Notes: generated by a model from the sequence alone, not told the origin. A DNA stretch of 64,000 bases from Chamaecrista fasciculata (GCA_003254925.1 QANZ01022407.1:1-64000); one strand, 5' to 3'. Shown: positions 11,526 through 24,221, numbered from the stretch's first letter. A program made the numbers and translations.

Positions 11526-11778
11526 AATTTTAATTGTTGTCTCTTCATGTTTTATTCTGTATTTTTTACAATTCAGAGTATCAGTGTGACCTACTACATG
11601 ATTAATTCCCAACTAACTATTTATAAGGATCTCAAACCCTAATCCAATAACGATTATCTAACCTAGGCCTGTTAGATTAATAGGTCCAATTACTTAAATC
11701 CCCAATAATTAGCAACTAATATTACAATCTTTACATGTATCATATAGTTGTCATTTATTATTTAATTTCTTCTTGCAG

Positions 11779-14569
11779 CTTGGAGTGGATACCATTCCAG
11801 TCCTGATTGGCCCCGTGACATACTTGTTGCTCTCCGAACCTGGCATAGGTGTAGAGAAATCCTTTTCTCCTCTCTCGCTCCTCCCCAAAGTCCTTGCAAT
11901 TTACGAGTGAGAATTTTAGCTATGTACAACTATTATGCATGTTATTTATCTAACTTGTTTATTGTTGAGAAATCTAAAATCATGTAGAATTATTTTATTT
12001 TTTATTTTATCATTATCTCTTAGGATTAGAATTATCTTATCTTATTATTATCTTTTAAATTAGAATTTAATTTATGTTATCATTATCTTATCAAATAGGA
12101 TTAAATTAGATATTTAGTTATTATCTTTTTTAAGTAGGATTAGTAGTGTTAAAGTAACCGGACCGGCGAGCTAACTCGGAAACCATCAACCCAGGCAATG
12201 AGCTGGTTTGGTTGGGTTAAAAACCCGACCGCAATCGGCCCAGATTAACCTGCCGAGTTTTGTTACATGATACAAAAGAAAATCTAATGTAAATGGCGTG
12301 TATTCTTAATGTTTAGTATGTGAATATTAATAGATCATTTGAGCCACTTCAGTTGCAAAACAATCTAATGAACTTTTTTATTGAAATATTAATTGAGCAT
12401 TTAGTAAATTAAGTGAAAACATATTAAAATGAATGGGTCAATGGATAAAAATACCATTAATTTTATAGTTGTCATTTTAAATATAAATTTAAATAAATAA
12501 AAGTAATTATAATTAGATTTACAATTAAAAATGGCTCTGCACTAGGAGGACGCCGACATTGATACGTGCTCCGATCTACAATTGACCCGATGACTCAGTG
12601 ATTTGAGTCTTTGACTGGTCCGATTTCTAAAACATTAAGGATTGGGATTCCTAACTTAATTAGAAATATTCTCTTTTATTTAAGTTAGGTAAGTTTAGAA
12701 TGAATAATAAGACGAAATTAATTATCTAATTCTCAACATTTATAGGGAAGTTATTGCCGATCTCAAAAAAGCTGGTGCTTCATGGGTACAATTTGATGAA
12801 CCAACCTTGATTTTAGATCTCGACTCTGACAAGCTGGAAGCATTTACTAAAGCATACTTAGAACTTCAGCCTTCTTTATCAGGCTTGAATGTTCTCGTTC
12901 AGACTTATTTTGCTGACGTCTCTACTCATTGTTTCAAGACTCTCGTTTCTTTAAAGGGTGTTAAAGCATATGGATTTGATTTCATCTGTGGAACTCAGAC
13001 CATTCAATTAATCAAGAATGGATTTCCCCGTGGAAAGTATCTCTTTGCAGGAGTGGTTGATGGAAGGAACATATGGGCAAATCACCTTGCTGCTTCTCTC
13101 ACCATACTACAAGAACTCGAGGAAATTGTTGGATTAGGTAATAATTGAAGTGGTATATGTACACAGTTATGTTATGCTAACAAGTGCCCGGTTAAGGATC
13201 AATAAATGTACTTTGAAAAACTAAATATATATAGTTCAAATTTCTTAGATAATATTGATCATTGTCCCCTCATCCTTTTAAGATTGAAATACCATTTATT
13301 ATTTCCTTATTATATTTATTTATATATAATCAAAAAAATTATATTTATTTATATTATATATGTGTATGTATATAAATATATATATCTAATATTTATATAT
13401 AATATTAGAAAATTATTATATTTTTATTGCAACTTATATTTGTTTTCTTCAAACACTTTATATTTTTTGAAAATATATATTTTACAACTTTTTTTTATAA
13501 AAATATTATATTACATTTAATTACCAAAAAATGTGTCATTAATTATATATATATATATATATTTTATTGACTAGCTCGTTACATTTTTCAAATGGAAAAA
13601 AATTTAAGAAATTAAGGTATATTGAATGTGCCGTTAAATTTTATATCTATATATATATAAAAAGAGAAAAAAAATTATGTGTTTTTTTAAAAAATAGAAT
13701 ACAATTAAAGAATAAAATAATTTTTTTATATTATACACAAATACAAGATATATACACTTTAATGTAGCATAACCTTAAGACACTTGTTAGTAATTCCATT
13801 TTTTTTTTGTATCTATCTTGTATTTGTGCAGATAAACTTAAGGTTATATATTTGTTTTCTGCAGATAAACTTGTTGTGGTCTCATAATTATACACAAATA
13901 ACCTTAAGACACATTTATATTATACACAAATAATTTTTTTTTGTATAACCTTAAGACACTTGTTAGCATAACCTTAAGACACTTTAATGTATCTGCAGAT
14001 AAACTTTTTGTATCCACCTCCTGCTCACTTCTCCACACTCCTGTTGATCTTGTTAACGAGACAGAGCTGGATGATGAAATCAAGTCATGGTTAGCTTTTG
14101 CTGCCCAGAAAGTTGTTGAAGTAAATGCATTATATTGGTCAAGGCATTGTCTGGTGATAAAGATGAGGTAACTTCAAATCTTTCAGTTCGTCTCGAAACT
14201 GATGGAACCTGTTGCCATTAAGTTGCAATGTGATAACAGTGTCGCAATAGCTCCGTGTCACTGCTTGAATATGAAGTTGGAAATGTTGTAATATATATAT
14301 ATGTAATGTCACTTGACGTGGTATTTGAATTAGGAAGGGTTCTAATACACACACACGGTAATTCTGTTTGCATTATAGAAATTTGTCTACAGGAGCTCCA
14401 ATTTACGATCCTTGATTAGTGTTATTGTTTTTTGCACTACTATTACTGTGCATTCACTGAAATACACTTTTTGCCGTTTTACTTTCAGGCTTTCTTCTCT
14501 GCTAATGCTGCTGCACAAGCTTCAAGAAAGTCCTCTCCAAGAGTGACCAATGAGACTGTTCAGAAGGCT
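11779..14569 (+). pseudogene. Cobalamin-independent methionine synthase (METE-like), internal fragment
   Basis: Four exon-like blocks encode the middle of the N-terminal domain of MetE: 11779-11906 ([18 protein letters not shown]), 12746-13137 ([37 protein letters not shown]), 13999-14167 ([20 protein letters not shown]) and 14489-14569 ([19 protein letters not shown]). Introns with GT...AG ends lie between them, so this is a genomic copy, not a processed one. MetE transfers the methyl group of 5-methyltetrahydrofolate to homocysteine. The first exons and the whole C-terminal catalytic domain are missing: the fragment stops at a donor (GTGAGT, 14570) with no matching exon after it. About five extra bases near 14126-14132 shift the frame of exon 3. 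It cannot make a working enzyme. Confidence 0.9.
13138..13998. other. AT-rich intron of the METE fragment with repeated exon-edge pieces
   Basis: This intron is almost pure A/T from 13250 to 13760. Towards its end, the splice-acceptor edge of exon 3 (GCAGATAAACTT) occurs three times, near 13828, 13861 and 13995, and the phrase ATAACCTTAAGACAC occurs repeatedly between 13770 and 13990. The second copy reads a little further in METE-like sequence. No gene is seen. Confidence 0.6.
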
Positions 14570-14929
14570 GTGAGTTCAAATTTTAATTGTGTTGTTTGAC
14601 TTGAGATTTTTTGAAAAAGTTAATCTAATTTTACTAAGAACCTCTTTGGTTGGAGGACTTTGCTGAGCTATGTTCCGGTTTTGCCTTAACTGCTAATGGA
14701 ATGACCAAGGTAGGTACAAGAGAGCCAGCCAGAGTGCGTGGAAACTTATTACATTCAAGTTAATGACCACCTTGATCATTATCTAAATCAAAAGCAACCA
14801 AAAATTTAATAAATTCATTCATCTTAAAGCTTAAAAAATTAACTAGAGATAGGACAGCGCATGTATAGATTTCATTGGTGAATTGCAATTGTTGACTTGC
14901 TGTCAACCATTATTCAGAACATTGCAAAT

Positions 14930-15190
14930 AGATAATTTTACTGTCACATTTGAAACTTGTTTATCTTGGAATACAATGAAGACCAAGCACAATGCAATGA
15001 AGAACATATTAATTACATTATGAAGTACTTAGTTATTGAAGAATAAGTATGTAAAAATCTATGAATAGCATGAGTTAACAACACCACCAATTTTTTCTTT
15101 ACAAAATTACATTCAGGGAAGTAGGACAATCTTGAACTGAATATCACAATTCCCACAAGTAAGCTGTATTTTCCCCTTCTGTTTGAATGT
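14930..15190 (+). repeat. Copy of the sequence downstream of the kinase gene
   Basis: Sequence here closely matches 27590-28000, the 3' flank of the PBL34-like kinase. Shared phrases include AAAAATCTATGAATAGCATG, GAGTTAACAACA and TTGAACTGAATATCACAAT. Both copies are in the same orientation. The bases between the METE fragment and this copy (14570-14929) hold nothing I recognise. Confidence 0.75.
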
Positions 15191-15249
15191 ATGTCTCTAA
15201 CAAATTATAAAACCACTTTTGGGGTTTGTTCCAAATTTACTCAAATTTA

Positions 15250-15648
15250 CTACTATTGCATGGTGGTCTTAAGCAGATTCAATATGTTTGTTTATCTTTC
15301 TTTTTTAGCTAAAATGTGATTTTCGCTCCTAGAAATTCTTTTTCCATTTTTAGTTGTATTGATTACACATCTCATCAAGCACTTATAACCTTGTTTTGCA
15401 GTTTATTTTACACTGAAACGAAGGTTAAGCAACACTTTTGTGTAATGATTTGCCATCAGCAAGCTATTGAAGATAGAGATTTTCTAACCATATTTTTAAG
15501 TTAAAGATGTTCTGAAATAAGTATTTGGCCCATTCTAAAATATGACTTACACATAAGAATAAGGGTTAATGGAATATAGGGGACGAGGTATTTGATTGTT
15601 GGCTTCCAGATCTTGACCTTATTTTTTTTAAAAAAAAACGAAAATTTG
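15250..15648 (+). repeat. Duplicated 0.4-kb segment, copy 1
   Basis: Nearly identical to 24222-24618, from CTACTATTGCATGGTGG to CGAAAATTT, including a shared 62-codon open frame. The duplication itself is clear; its origin and function are not. Because both copies keep the same open frame only through near-identity, that frame is not evidence of coding. Confidence 0.85.
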
Positions 15649-15742
15649 TATTAGAGTACAAATAGTTATAATGTAATGTAATGATATTTGTAACGAGCAA
15701 AAGTAAACACTCCTGTAGCATTTAGCTCTAGTTATATAATGA

Positions 15743-16185
15743 AGGCTAAAGTGCATTTTTGGTCCCAAAATTTTGGTTAAGGTCTCAATTTGGTTCCATA
15801 ACTTTTTTTGTTCCACTTTTGGTCCCATATCTTTTACTCAAGTTGCAGATATGATCTTGTGTTACATTTTTGGTCTTATATCTTTGGTTCATGTTACATA
15901 ATAGGTCCTATCATTTTTAGTCAAGTTGCAGAATTAGTCTCATATCTTTGGGTCAGGTGCAAAATCGGTCTCATATATTTGGATCAAGTGGAACTGACGG
16001 TGAAACTTTTTGTAAAGATATGAGACCAATTCTGCAACCTGACTAAAAAATATGGGACCAAAAGTGATACGGGACCAAATCTATAACTTTTTGCAAAGAT
16101 ATGAGACCAAAAGTGTAATAAAAAAAGTTATGGGACCAAATTGAAACCTGAGTAAAAGTTATGGGACCAAAAATGCACTTTGACC
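15743..16185. mobile_element. Non-autonomous foldback element (443 bp) with 8-bp target duplication
   Basis: The terminal inverted repeats read AAAGTGCATTTTTGGTCCC at the left and its complement at the right, with further GGTCCCATA-type repeats inside. TATAATGA flanks both sides (15735-15742 and 16186-16193). An 8 to 9 bp duplication fits a Mutator-like or hAT origin. Confidence 0.75.
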
Positions 16186-16189
16186 TATA

Positions 16190-17258
16190 ATGATATAAGG
16201 ATAATAAAATTGCAATGGGAACGTAGCAAGCATCTAACAGACAGGATCTGAAAGTGAATAGGGATTATAAAAGTGACGGATGGGGAAGAAGAAAAGAGGT
16301 TCACGTACGTGAAGAAAAGAGGTTAAGATCAACATGACCCATTTTGTATCAAAAAAAAAGGAAACACGACACTTTTTTAAAAATACTCGAAAATCACAGT
16401 ATATGTTTTTAAAAAAGTCCCAAAAAATAAAAAGGCTAGCTTCACGTACTGTTCACGTACGTTCATTAATGCGGTTTTTTTTACTAAAATAATACAAATA
16501 AATTAATTATGTATTAGGATACCCAACATTTTTTCTTAATTTCCTAAACGGGATACGCACTAACCCAATGCAATTTCAGACCCGACGTATCAATCAGCCG
16601 ACGCAACGCTATTTCAAGGAACCGTGCAGTGACTGCACGATTTTCAAAAATCATGTAAGATACTGTTTCAGACTTTTGAAACCGTATCTTACAAAGTATT
16701 TGTTTTTCTTTTTTTATTTTTTTAAAATATTTTATATATTTAAATATTAAGTTAAGTTTAGATTTTTTAAAAAATAAATTAATAAAATTAATTAAATTTA
16801 AATACTATTTTAGAAAATTGAAAAAAAGTTATTTAGTGAATAATAATTATAAAATTTAAAATATGTTAATTAAAAAATATAAAATATTGATGTATTAAAT
16901 TTCAATAATAAAAACTAATATATATAAAAATTTGTCTATTAATAAAATTAATAAATTAAATATTTCAACTAATAAAATGATTTGAATAAAATATTATTTC
17001 TAAAAAATGTTATTTAATCAAATTAATTAAATTAGAGTACCGAAGTTCATTAATGCTAGCTTCACGTACTGAAGTTCACGTACGTTCATTAATGCTGCAT
17101 GTGATTATATTTTAACGAAAGGACCCATGATGCAGCAAGCTTCAGTTTCACGTTCACGTTCGTTCCTCTGCTATAAAATTGTAACGAAAGGACCAATGAT
17201 GCCAAGTGCTTCAGTTTCACTCCCGTCGAAGGTGTAAACTGTAAACTGTAAAGTCGAA
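16190..17258. promoter_or_regulatory. Upstream region of the decarboxylase gene with repeated CACGTAC motifs and an AT-rich insert
   Basis: TTCACGTAC occurs near 16300, 16441, 16452, 17061 and 17075, and ACGT is the core bound by plant bZIP and related factors. A direct repeat of about 40 bases (from GCTAGCTTCACGTACTG to GTTCATTAATGC; 16435-16472 and 17055-17095) flanks a very AT-rich stretch, suggesting an insertion. A possible TATA box, CTATAAAATT, lies at about 17171-17180, some 80 bases before the start codon. An imperfect repeat of about 75 bases (ACGAAAGGACC...) overlaps it. Regulatory roles are inferred only. Confidence 0.4.
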
Positions 17259-19766
17259 ATGGTTTCTGCAATTTCATCCTCCTTCGAACTCGTAAGTTCG
17301 TAGCCGTCGCTGGATCTCTCAAATGCAGGCTTAACTTCATTCCTCTCACATCTTTTCTTTTTCAAATGCATGCAGGCTTTTCGTTTTGATTTTGCCAACA
17401 ATGTCAAATTAAGGCCTTTTACAAAGCCCAGAGTGAGGGTAAGTTTCCGAATATTGCCTTTCTAGGCTTGTCATATTTCCATTTTATATGCCTTCCTTTG
17501 CTTGCTTCTTTGTGAGTGTCTGTGTTTTTTTCTCTGTGAGATAACAATTTTCTATAGTCTAATTTAACAAATCAATCAATCTTTGTTAGGAACAAAAATT
17601 CTTTAGTCTACTAAATATTTCTGGCAGGAAACGAGTCTTGCAAAGGCAACTCAAGAGCAGGATAAGAACACTAACGGAGTGGCAACCATATCAATCAAAG
17701 AGGATTATATTTTAAGCCGTGACAATTTAGTACATAAACAAAAGAGCGAACCTTCATTAGTCAATGCATTGAAAGCCTTAGCTGAACAAAACGCTGCCAG
17801 TTTTCACTTCCCTGGACATAACCAAGGGCATGCTGCTCCTGCTTCACTAACTCAACTCATTGGACAAAGACCGTTTGTTCATGATTTCACGCCACTTCCG
17901 GAACTTGACAACCTTTTTTCTCCCCAGGGTCCCATATTAGAAGCACAAACACAAGCATCCAAATTATTTGGATCATCAAAGACATGGTTTCTTGTTGGAG
18001 GAACTACTTGTGGAATCCAGGCAGCAATAATGGCAACATGTTCTCCAGGACAATATCTGATTCTTCCTAGGAATTGTCATTTATCTGCTATATCTGGCAT
18101 GGTACTATCTGGTGCACTGCCTAAGTACATCATTCCTGATTATAATAAGGATTGGGATATTGCTGGTGGTGTCAGCCCATCACAGGTGATGTTTGAAAGA
18201 TCCAATTATGTGGAGTTAAGTTAAAAAAAAAAGAGGTTTTCTTTTCTCATGTTTTCTATTGAGAAACCTTATAATATGAATAATTAAAGTCGAAAAAGCA
18301 AAAAAGAAAAAAAAACCTGAATATTAGTCACTATGTGAAAAATCTCCTAAACTTTGAAAATTAAAGTGACAAAAGGCCTTTTTTGTTAAAATTTGTATTA
18401 AAAAAATAAGTTTTTTTATTAATATATAATTTTATGATTGTTGTTACATTTTATATTGATCCAAAAATAAATTAACTAGTAGCCAAAATATAAAAAATTT
18501 CTTGACTTTTTCAATGAGAATTTCAACAAAGAGGGTTATTTGAACAAAATCAAAAGTTCAGGTGTTCTTTAGTCATTTTTCAAAGTTCAAGAGTTTTTTT
18601 GCTCAGTGACTAAAGTTCAAGGGGGTTTAATGCAATTTAGGCATAATTAAACTAAGTTTTTTCTACTTTCCTCTCAATATGAAAAAATTTCTTCTCTTCC
18701 CCTAATATTCATTAATCATTTCCTCACATGTTTTTGTTTTTCCCCACAATGGTTGTTACAGGTATTGAATGCTATCCAGGAGTTAGAAAAGGAAGGTCAT
18801 GAAGCAGCAGCAGTTTTCATCACTTCACCTACCTATCATGGTATATGCAGCAGGTTAAGTGAGATTTCTGAGCTGTGTCATTCCCATAAGATCCCTCTGA
18901 TTGTTGATGAAGCTCACGGTGCACATTTCAGATTTCATCCTACACTACCTGATTCAGCTCTCCAACAAGGGGCTGATCTGGCTATACAGTCAACTCACAA
19001 AGTTTTATGCTCTCTTTCTCAATCATCTATGTTACATATGTCTGGTAATATGGTTGATAAGGATAGAATTTCTAGATGCCTCCAAACTCTTCAAACCACG
19101 AGCCCCAGTTATCTCCTTTTGGCTTCCCTAGATGCTGCAAGAGCTCAACTTAACGAAAGTCCTGATACCATTTTCAACCAAGCAATTGATTTAGCCTATG
19201 AAGCACGATATCTACTGAAAAACATCTCAGGAATCTCGGTGCTTGAGAATATGGACCCATTGCGGCTTACTGTAGGTTTTTGGCAGCTTGGTTTATCTGG
19301 TTATGAAGCAGACAAAATATTACACAGGGATCACGGAATTTTTTGTGAACTTGTCGGGAACCGATCTATTACTTATGTATTTAATCTTGGAACTTGTAGG
19401 GACCACGTCCAGAGGCTTGTATTAGGAATAATGCATCTAGCTGCAACATATGCATCCATTCATGGTCAGCAATTAGAAGAGAGCCTACTCTCTGGTGTTA
19501 TGCCCTTTTATGAAGATATAATAAGGAGGTTGATACCCAGGGATGCCTTTTTCGCAAGAAAAAAAAGAGTCGCATTAAGAGATAGCCTTGGTAAGGTTTC
19601 TGGGGAGCTTATATGTCCTTTCCCACCCGGCATACCTGTATTGATTCTAGGTGAGGTTATTACCGAAAAAGCCATTGATTACCTCTTGCATGTTAAAAGT
19701 AAAGGTGTTGTATTTAGTGGAGCGTCAGATTCCCTACTCTCTTCAATTGTTATCTGTGATGTTTAG
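17259..19766 (+). CDS. Orn/Lys/Arg decarboxylase family protein, probably plastid-targeted
   Basis: Four exons (17259-17291, 17376-17438, 17628-18185, 18762-19766) give 552 residues with consistent splice phases and GT-AG introns. It is a fold-type I pyridoxal-phosphate enzyme. FHFPGHNQGHAAP lies near residue 64, VDEAHGAH at about 266-273 with the cofactor aspartate, and STHK at 295-298 with the lysine expected to hold the cofactor. The C-terminal domain includes PFPPGIPVLILGEVIT, as in bacterial-type lysine and arginine decarboxylases. Family members release CO2 from ornithine, lysine or arginine to make di- or polyamines; the substrate of this plant branch cannot be told from sequence. The first about 45 residues are rich in Ser, Arg and Lys with few acids, like a chloroplast transit peptide. 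The two tiny first exons are the least certain part. Confidence 0.88.
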
Positions 19767-19903
19767 TATCTAGATTGAGGAGATATCATTTAATTTGAAG
19801 TTTGAAACTTGAAACTACTCAAGTGCCTAAGAAAATATTGCATTATGCTCAAGTAACACTTTGTTGGTGAACTAGAGATTGGTGTAATAGTTAGTTATTT
19901 TCT

Positions 19904-22559
19904 GAGTAAAATAACTTTCCGGTCCCTGATTTATGCACTCGCTGACAGATAGGTCCCTGAATTTTACCCATTGTACTAGTCGGTCCCAGAATTTTGCAAA
20001 CGCTGCACTAATTGGTCCTTCCGTCATATTGGCGTTACAAAAATGCTGACGTGGCCATAACGGACGCTGATGTGTCCCGTTATGTGCTGACGTGTCCCGT
20101 TATCGCCACGTCAGATCCCGTTATGTTGAAAAAAAAATTTGTGCCACATAGATAAATAGAGACACATCAGCATTGTTGTAGTGTATTTTCCGGTCCCTGC
20201 GTTTTGGCCAGTGTACTTTGCGGTCCCTTAATAGATCCAGCCACTTATTCTCAATTCCCCCTCTTTTTCCTCATCTTCATTCATTTTAGTCCCAAATCCT
20301 CAAAATAAAATTGTAAAGTTCCCCAAAACTCTTCCAAACATTTCAATTTAGTCCTTAAAAATATTTAAAACCCTAAATGCTAAAACCCCAAACTCCAAAT
20401 CCTAAACCCTAAAAAAAAAGGTTTAAGTTGAACAATTGGGTCCTTGACCCATTTTTATTCCATCATTCTCAATTCTCCCTCTTTTTCATCATCTTCATTC
20501 ATTTTAGTCCCAAATCCTCAAAATAAAATTGTAAAGTGTCCCAAAACCCTTCCAAACATTTCAATTTAGTCCATAAAAATATTAAAAACCCTAAACCCCA
20601 AACTCTAACCACTAAACCCCTAAGTCTTAATTTTTTTTAAATCTGCATCTTCATCTTCCCAATTTAACATAAATCTTTAATTTTTTTTAATCCCTAAACC
20701 TCCTAAAATTCTTTTTTTAAATCGTCATCTTCTTCTTCTCATATTAAATTTCTCAACATCATGCCATGCCTTGCCAAATCCATCCCCACTCTTATCAGAA
20801 ATACCCTCAACAAGGTATCCATTACCAATCCTCATCGGTGCAACCAAATTATCCTCGGACAAGTGAGATTGAAAGACTGGTCAATGCGAGAAATTCAAAG
20901 CCATCTTATGTATTATATATGATATGATTCAACTCAATCTTCCATTTGACAAAATACGAGAAGAAACCCTAATATGTTTTACATGGGTAAACATCTTCTT
21001 GCAACGAAACTAATTATCAGCTGGAATGGGATCAGGGGACAAGAAGAGAATCAAATTTATCAACACAACAAAACAGTGAGAGGTATTGATTTCCCTTTCC
21101 TGTCTCAAATGGAAAAAAAAAAACCCTAGATTTCTAAAAAAAAAAAGAATCCGAAATCAAGAACATTCACAAAACAAAATTTTCCCTGATAATTTTCATT
21201 AAGGAAAAAAAATGACACTATAAAATTTTCCCCCTCTCCCGTCGCCGCCACCAAACTGCCTCTCCTCCGCCGCCGCAGACGGCGACAACGGTCGCTTGGG
21301 CCGCTTATTCTTGATGAAGCATTCTCTCATCTTCTCTTGAACCTTGGAAATTTCCTCTTCTGCTTCAACCTCATCGTGGTTGTCTCCAACCTCCATGGCT
21401 TAATTTTCGTTTGTAGCAGTGGCGGAGGAGAATGAGGTCTCCGTCGGCGGCGGCGACGGGCAAGGGGAGAAGTCGATGAGGGAGAGGAAATTGGAGAGAT
21501 TGTGATGAGCAGAGTTAAGGGAAGTGTAGATTTGGAGAAGATGAGTGTGGTCGGCGGAGGAAGAAGGGAGCTGTTTGGCAATGAAAGTGGCTCATTCTAG
21601 AGAGAGAATGAGGTCTGATAGTGTTAACATTTGCCATGAAATCCGTTGATTTTGATTTTGATCGATAGATGATCAAGATAATGAAAATTAGAAAATAAAG
21701 TTTTAATATGAGAAGGGGAAGATGACGATTAAAAAAATTAACAGGTTTAGGGATTAAAAAATTAGAGATTTATGTTAAATTGAGAAAATGAAGATGAAGA
21801 TTTAAAAAAAAATTAAGTTTTAGGGATTTAGGATTTAGGGGTTTAGTGGTTAGAGTCTGGGTTTAGAGTTTTTAATATTTTTAAGGACTAAATTGAAATG
21901 TTTGGAAGGGTTTTGGGACACTTTACAATTTTATATTGAGGATTTGGGACTAAAATGAATGAAGATGATGAAAAAGAGGGAGAATTGAGAATGATGGAAT
22001 AAAAATGGGTCAAGGACCTAATTGTTCAACTCAAACCTTTTTTTAGGGTTTAGGGTTTGGAGTTTGGGGTTTAGGGTTTTAGGATTTAGGGTTTTAAATA
22101 TTTTTAAGGACTAAATTGAAATGTTTGGAAGAGTTTTGGGGCACTTTACAATTTTATTTTGAGGATTTGGGACTAAAATGAATGAAGATGAGGAAAAAGA
22201 GGGGGAATTGAGAATAAGTGGCTGGATCAATTAAGGGACCGCAAAGTACACTGGCCAAAACGCAGGGACCGGAAAATACACTACAGCAATGCTAATGTGT
22301 CTCTATTTATCTATGTGGCACAAATTTTTTTTTTCAACATAACGGGATCTGACGTGGCGATAATGGGACACGTCAGCACATAACGGGACACATCAGCATC
22401 CGTTATGGCCACGTCAGCATTTTTGTAACGCCAATATGACGGAGGGACCAATTAGTGCAGCGTTTGCAAAATTCGGGGACCGGCTAGTACAATGGGTAAA
22501 ATTCAGGGACCTATCTGTCAACGAGTGCATAAATCAGGGACCGGAAAGTTATTTTACTC
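19904..22559. mobile_element. Mutator-like element with very long terminal inverted repeats, carrying a host-gene fragment
   Basis: The ends are perfect inverted repeats beginning GAGTAAAATAACTTTCCGG, and the arms stay complementary for about 850 bases (19904 to about 20755 and about 21705 to 22559). A 10-bp direct repeat GTTATTTTCT flanks the element (19894-19903 and 22560-22569), close to the 9 to 10 bp typical of Mutator-like transposons. No transposase is present. The unpaired centre of about 950 bases contains a coherent non-transposon reading frame on - (21591-21199). The element sits directly downstream of the decarboxylase stop codon, probably in its 3' untranslated or flanking region. 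Confidence 0.85.
21199..21591 (-). pseudogene. Host-gene fragment inside the Mutator-like element
   Basis: On -, one frame reads about 130 codons with a single TAA at 21402-21400. Before the stop it reads YTSLNSAHHNLSNFLSLIDF and a Pro/Ser-rich part. From the ATG at 21396 it reads EEEISKVQEKMRECFIKNKR followed by PKRPLSPSAAAEERQ. The biased but protein-like composition and GC content well above the flanks suggest a captured exon. I do not recognise the parent gene with certainty. Carriage of host exons by such elements is the Pack-MULE pattern. Confidence 0.55.
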
Positions 22560-22569
22560 GTTATTTTCT

Positions 22570-23837
22570 CTATTAGTTTTGAACAATGTCTCTTGTAATC
22601 ATTGTCCTCGTTTGAGGACACAAGACATTAATTGTTTCGTACCTTCTTCTAGTTCTGTTTTAGGTGGGAATGGTTACGGTCCCACCTTGATGGGAAACCT
22701 CACATTCCATTATCCCTGAAAACTTCAAGTCCCTTTCACTTTAGTCCCTGACTATCAAAATGAAAGTGAAAGAGCATCCCTAAAGATTTTCAAACCTTAC
22801 ATCTTGGTCCCTAATCCATGAATTCTTCATGAAATGGAATAGAAATGCAAAAAAAACACAAATTAATGCAAATGATTGAGGGACCAAAACTAAAACCGTG
22901 GAAAATTTAAAACCCACCGAAATGGTTGGGTGTTTTTTTGGAAACTCCATCTCATCTCATCTCATCCACATCATCATCTCATTCACAACATCATCTCATT
23001 TTCTCTTACAATTACTAATCTATCCCTACTTACACACCTATAATTACCTATACTTTAATACAAATATAAAAAAGAGAACTAGACAAAATAGTAATTTTAC
23101 ATACCCTCATTTATTACACTTATAATTTTCTCTCTCTATCTATCATTTCTCATCATTTTTTTATCTTTTCCACTCACACATTTTTTCTCTTTCTCTCTCT
23201 CTCACACACACATACACCTCTCTCTCTTTCACACACCCTACACACACTCTTATTTATATATATATANNNNNNNNNNNNNNNNNNNNNNNNNNNTAAATAT
23301 ATATTTTATGTATATTTTTAATATACAATTGATAAAAATAATAATAGATATGTATTTCTTACAATTAAAAAAATATTTAGTAGTATAAAATATAAAAATA
23401 GTATAATAAAAAGTAAAAAAAACAAAAAAAATTGGGGGTACCCCGGGCCGGGCCGGGTCTAAACTAGCTAGACCCGGACCCGGCCCGAACACCATCGGGC
23501 CGGGCCGGGTCCGCCGGGTTGGGCTGAGTCCATGAATATTAGGCCATACATTTAGGACCAAAATGAACCTTTCACCACACATTTTATTACAATTTAGTGT
23601 TGTTTTGTAATTTTGCTATTTGGTCCTCAAACTATTATTTGTTATTTTTTTGTCGTTGAATTTCATAAATAGACCCCATTATTAATGATTGGGGTTTTCT
23701 ACAAAGCCCGAGTTATCATTTACACATGTTAGAGATTGATTAATTGGAACAGTTCGAATTTATGGACCAAATTGTATTCTTAAAAATAATTCCAATATTA
23801 TTTTCATTTTGGCCCATAATCTCATCCACTTGGATTT
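22570..23837. other. Repeat-rich intergenic DNA with a 27-N gap
   Basis: 22570-22720 may be displaced 3' sequence of the decarboxylase gene. 22925-23110 is a CATCTCATC-rich repeat whose inverted copy lies at 26990-27180. CT and CA microsatellites run to the gap at 23267-23293. A GC-rich patch of GGGCCGGGCCGGGT-type repeats lies at 23443-23520 in otherwise AT-rich DNA. No gene is seen. Confidence 0.6.
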
Positions 23838-24221
23838 GGATTGACCCCTAACCCTCAATCCAAAATTTTCTCATCCTCACAATTTCCAATACCATATCAC
23901 ACTTCCCAATATCATCTCATCTCAATCTCATTTCAATCAAAACACAACCAAACACCTATCATCTCATCTCATTATCTCCATCTCATCTCATTATTTCCTA
24001 ACATTTCTACCCCTATACAAATTACAAAAATCCATCAACTTATTTCTACCAACCACAATCATTACATACCCTTTTATATAATTTCACACCCTATTTAACA
24101 TCATTATCAATAAAATCACCCAAACACCAATACATCATCTCATCTCATCCAATTAAAAAATAATCTCATCCCATCCATTTGGATGAGATTGGATTAAAAT
24201 TAAAGTTCTCCCAAACAGACC
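23838..24221. repeat. CATCTCATC-rich element, copy A
   Basis: It shares long stretches with 50490-50865 and 51927-52195, such as ACCAACCACAATCATTACAT, ACCCTTTTATATAATTTCAC and AATCACCCAAACACCAATAC, and ends near a TTGGATGAGATTGGATTAAA segment followed by CTCCCAAACAGACC. At least three copies in the window show a repeat family, probably non-autonomous transposons. It abuts the duplicated segment at 24222. Confidence 0.7.

Noticed and set aside
13206..13520. 104-codon frame rich in Ile, Tyr and Phe
   Set aside because: It lies in almost pure AT DNA within an intron; the composition explains the frame.
14640..14760. Possible extra coding exon after the METE fragment
   Set aside because: A short frame exists, but it matches no METE sequence or other family that I know.
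15316..15504. 62-codon frame identical at 24288-24476
   Set aside because: Identity reflects the recent duplication of the whole segment; there is no known domain and no coding signature.
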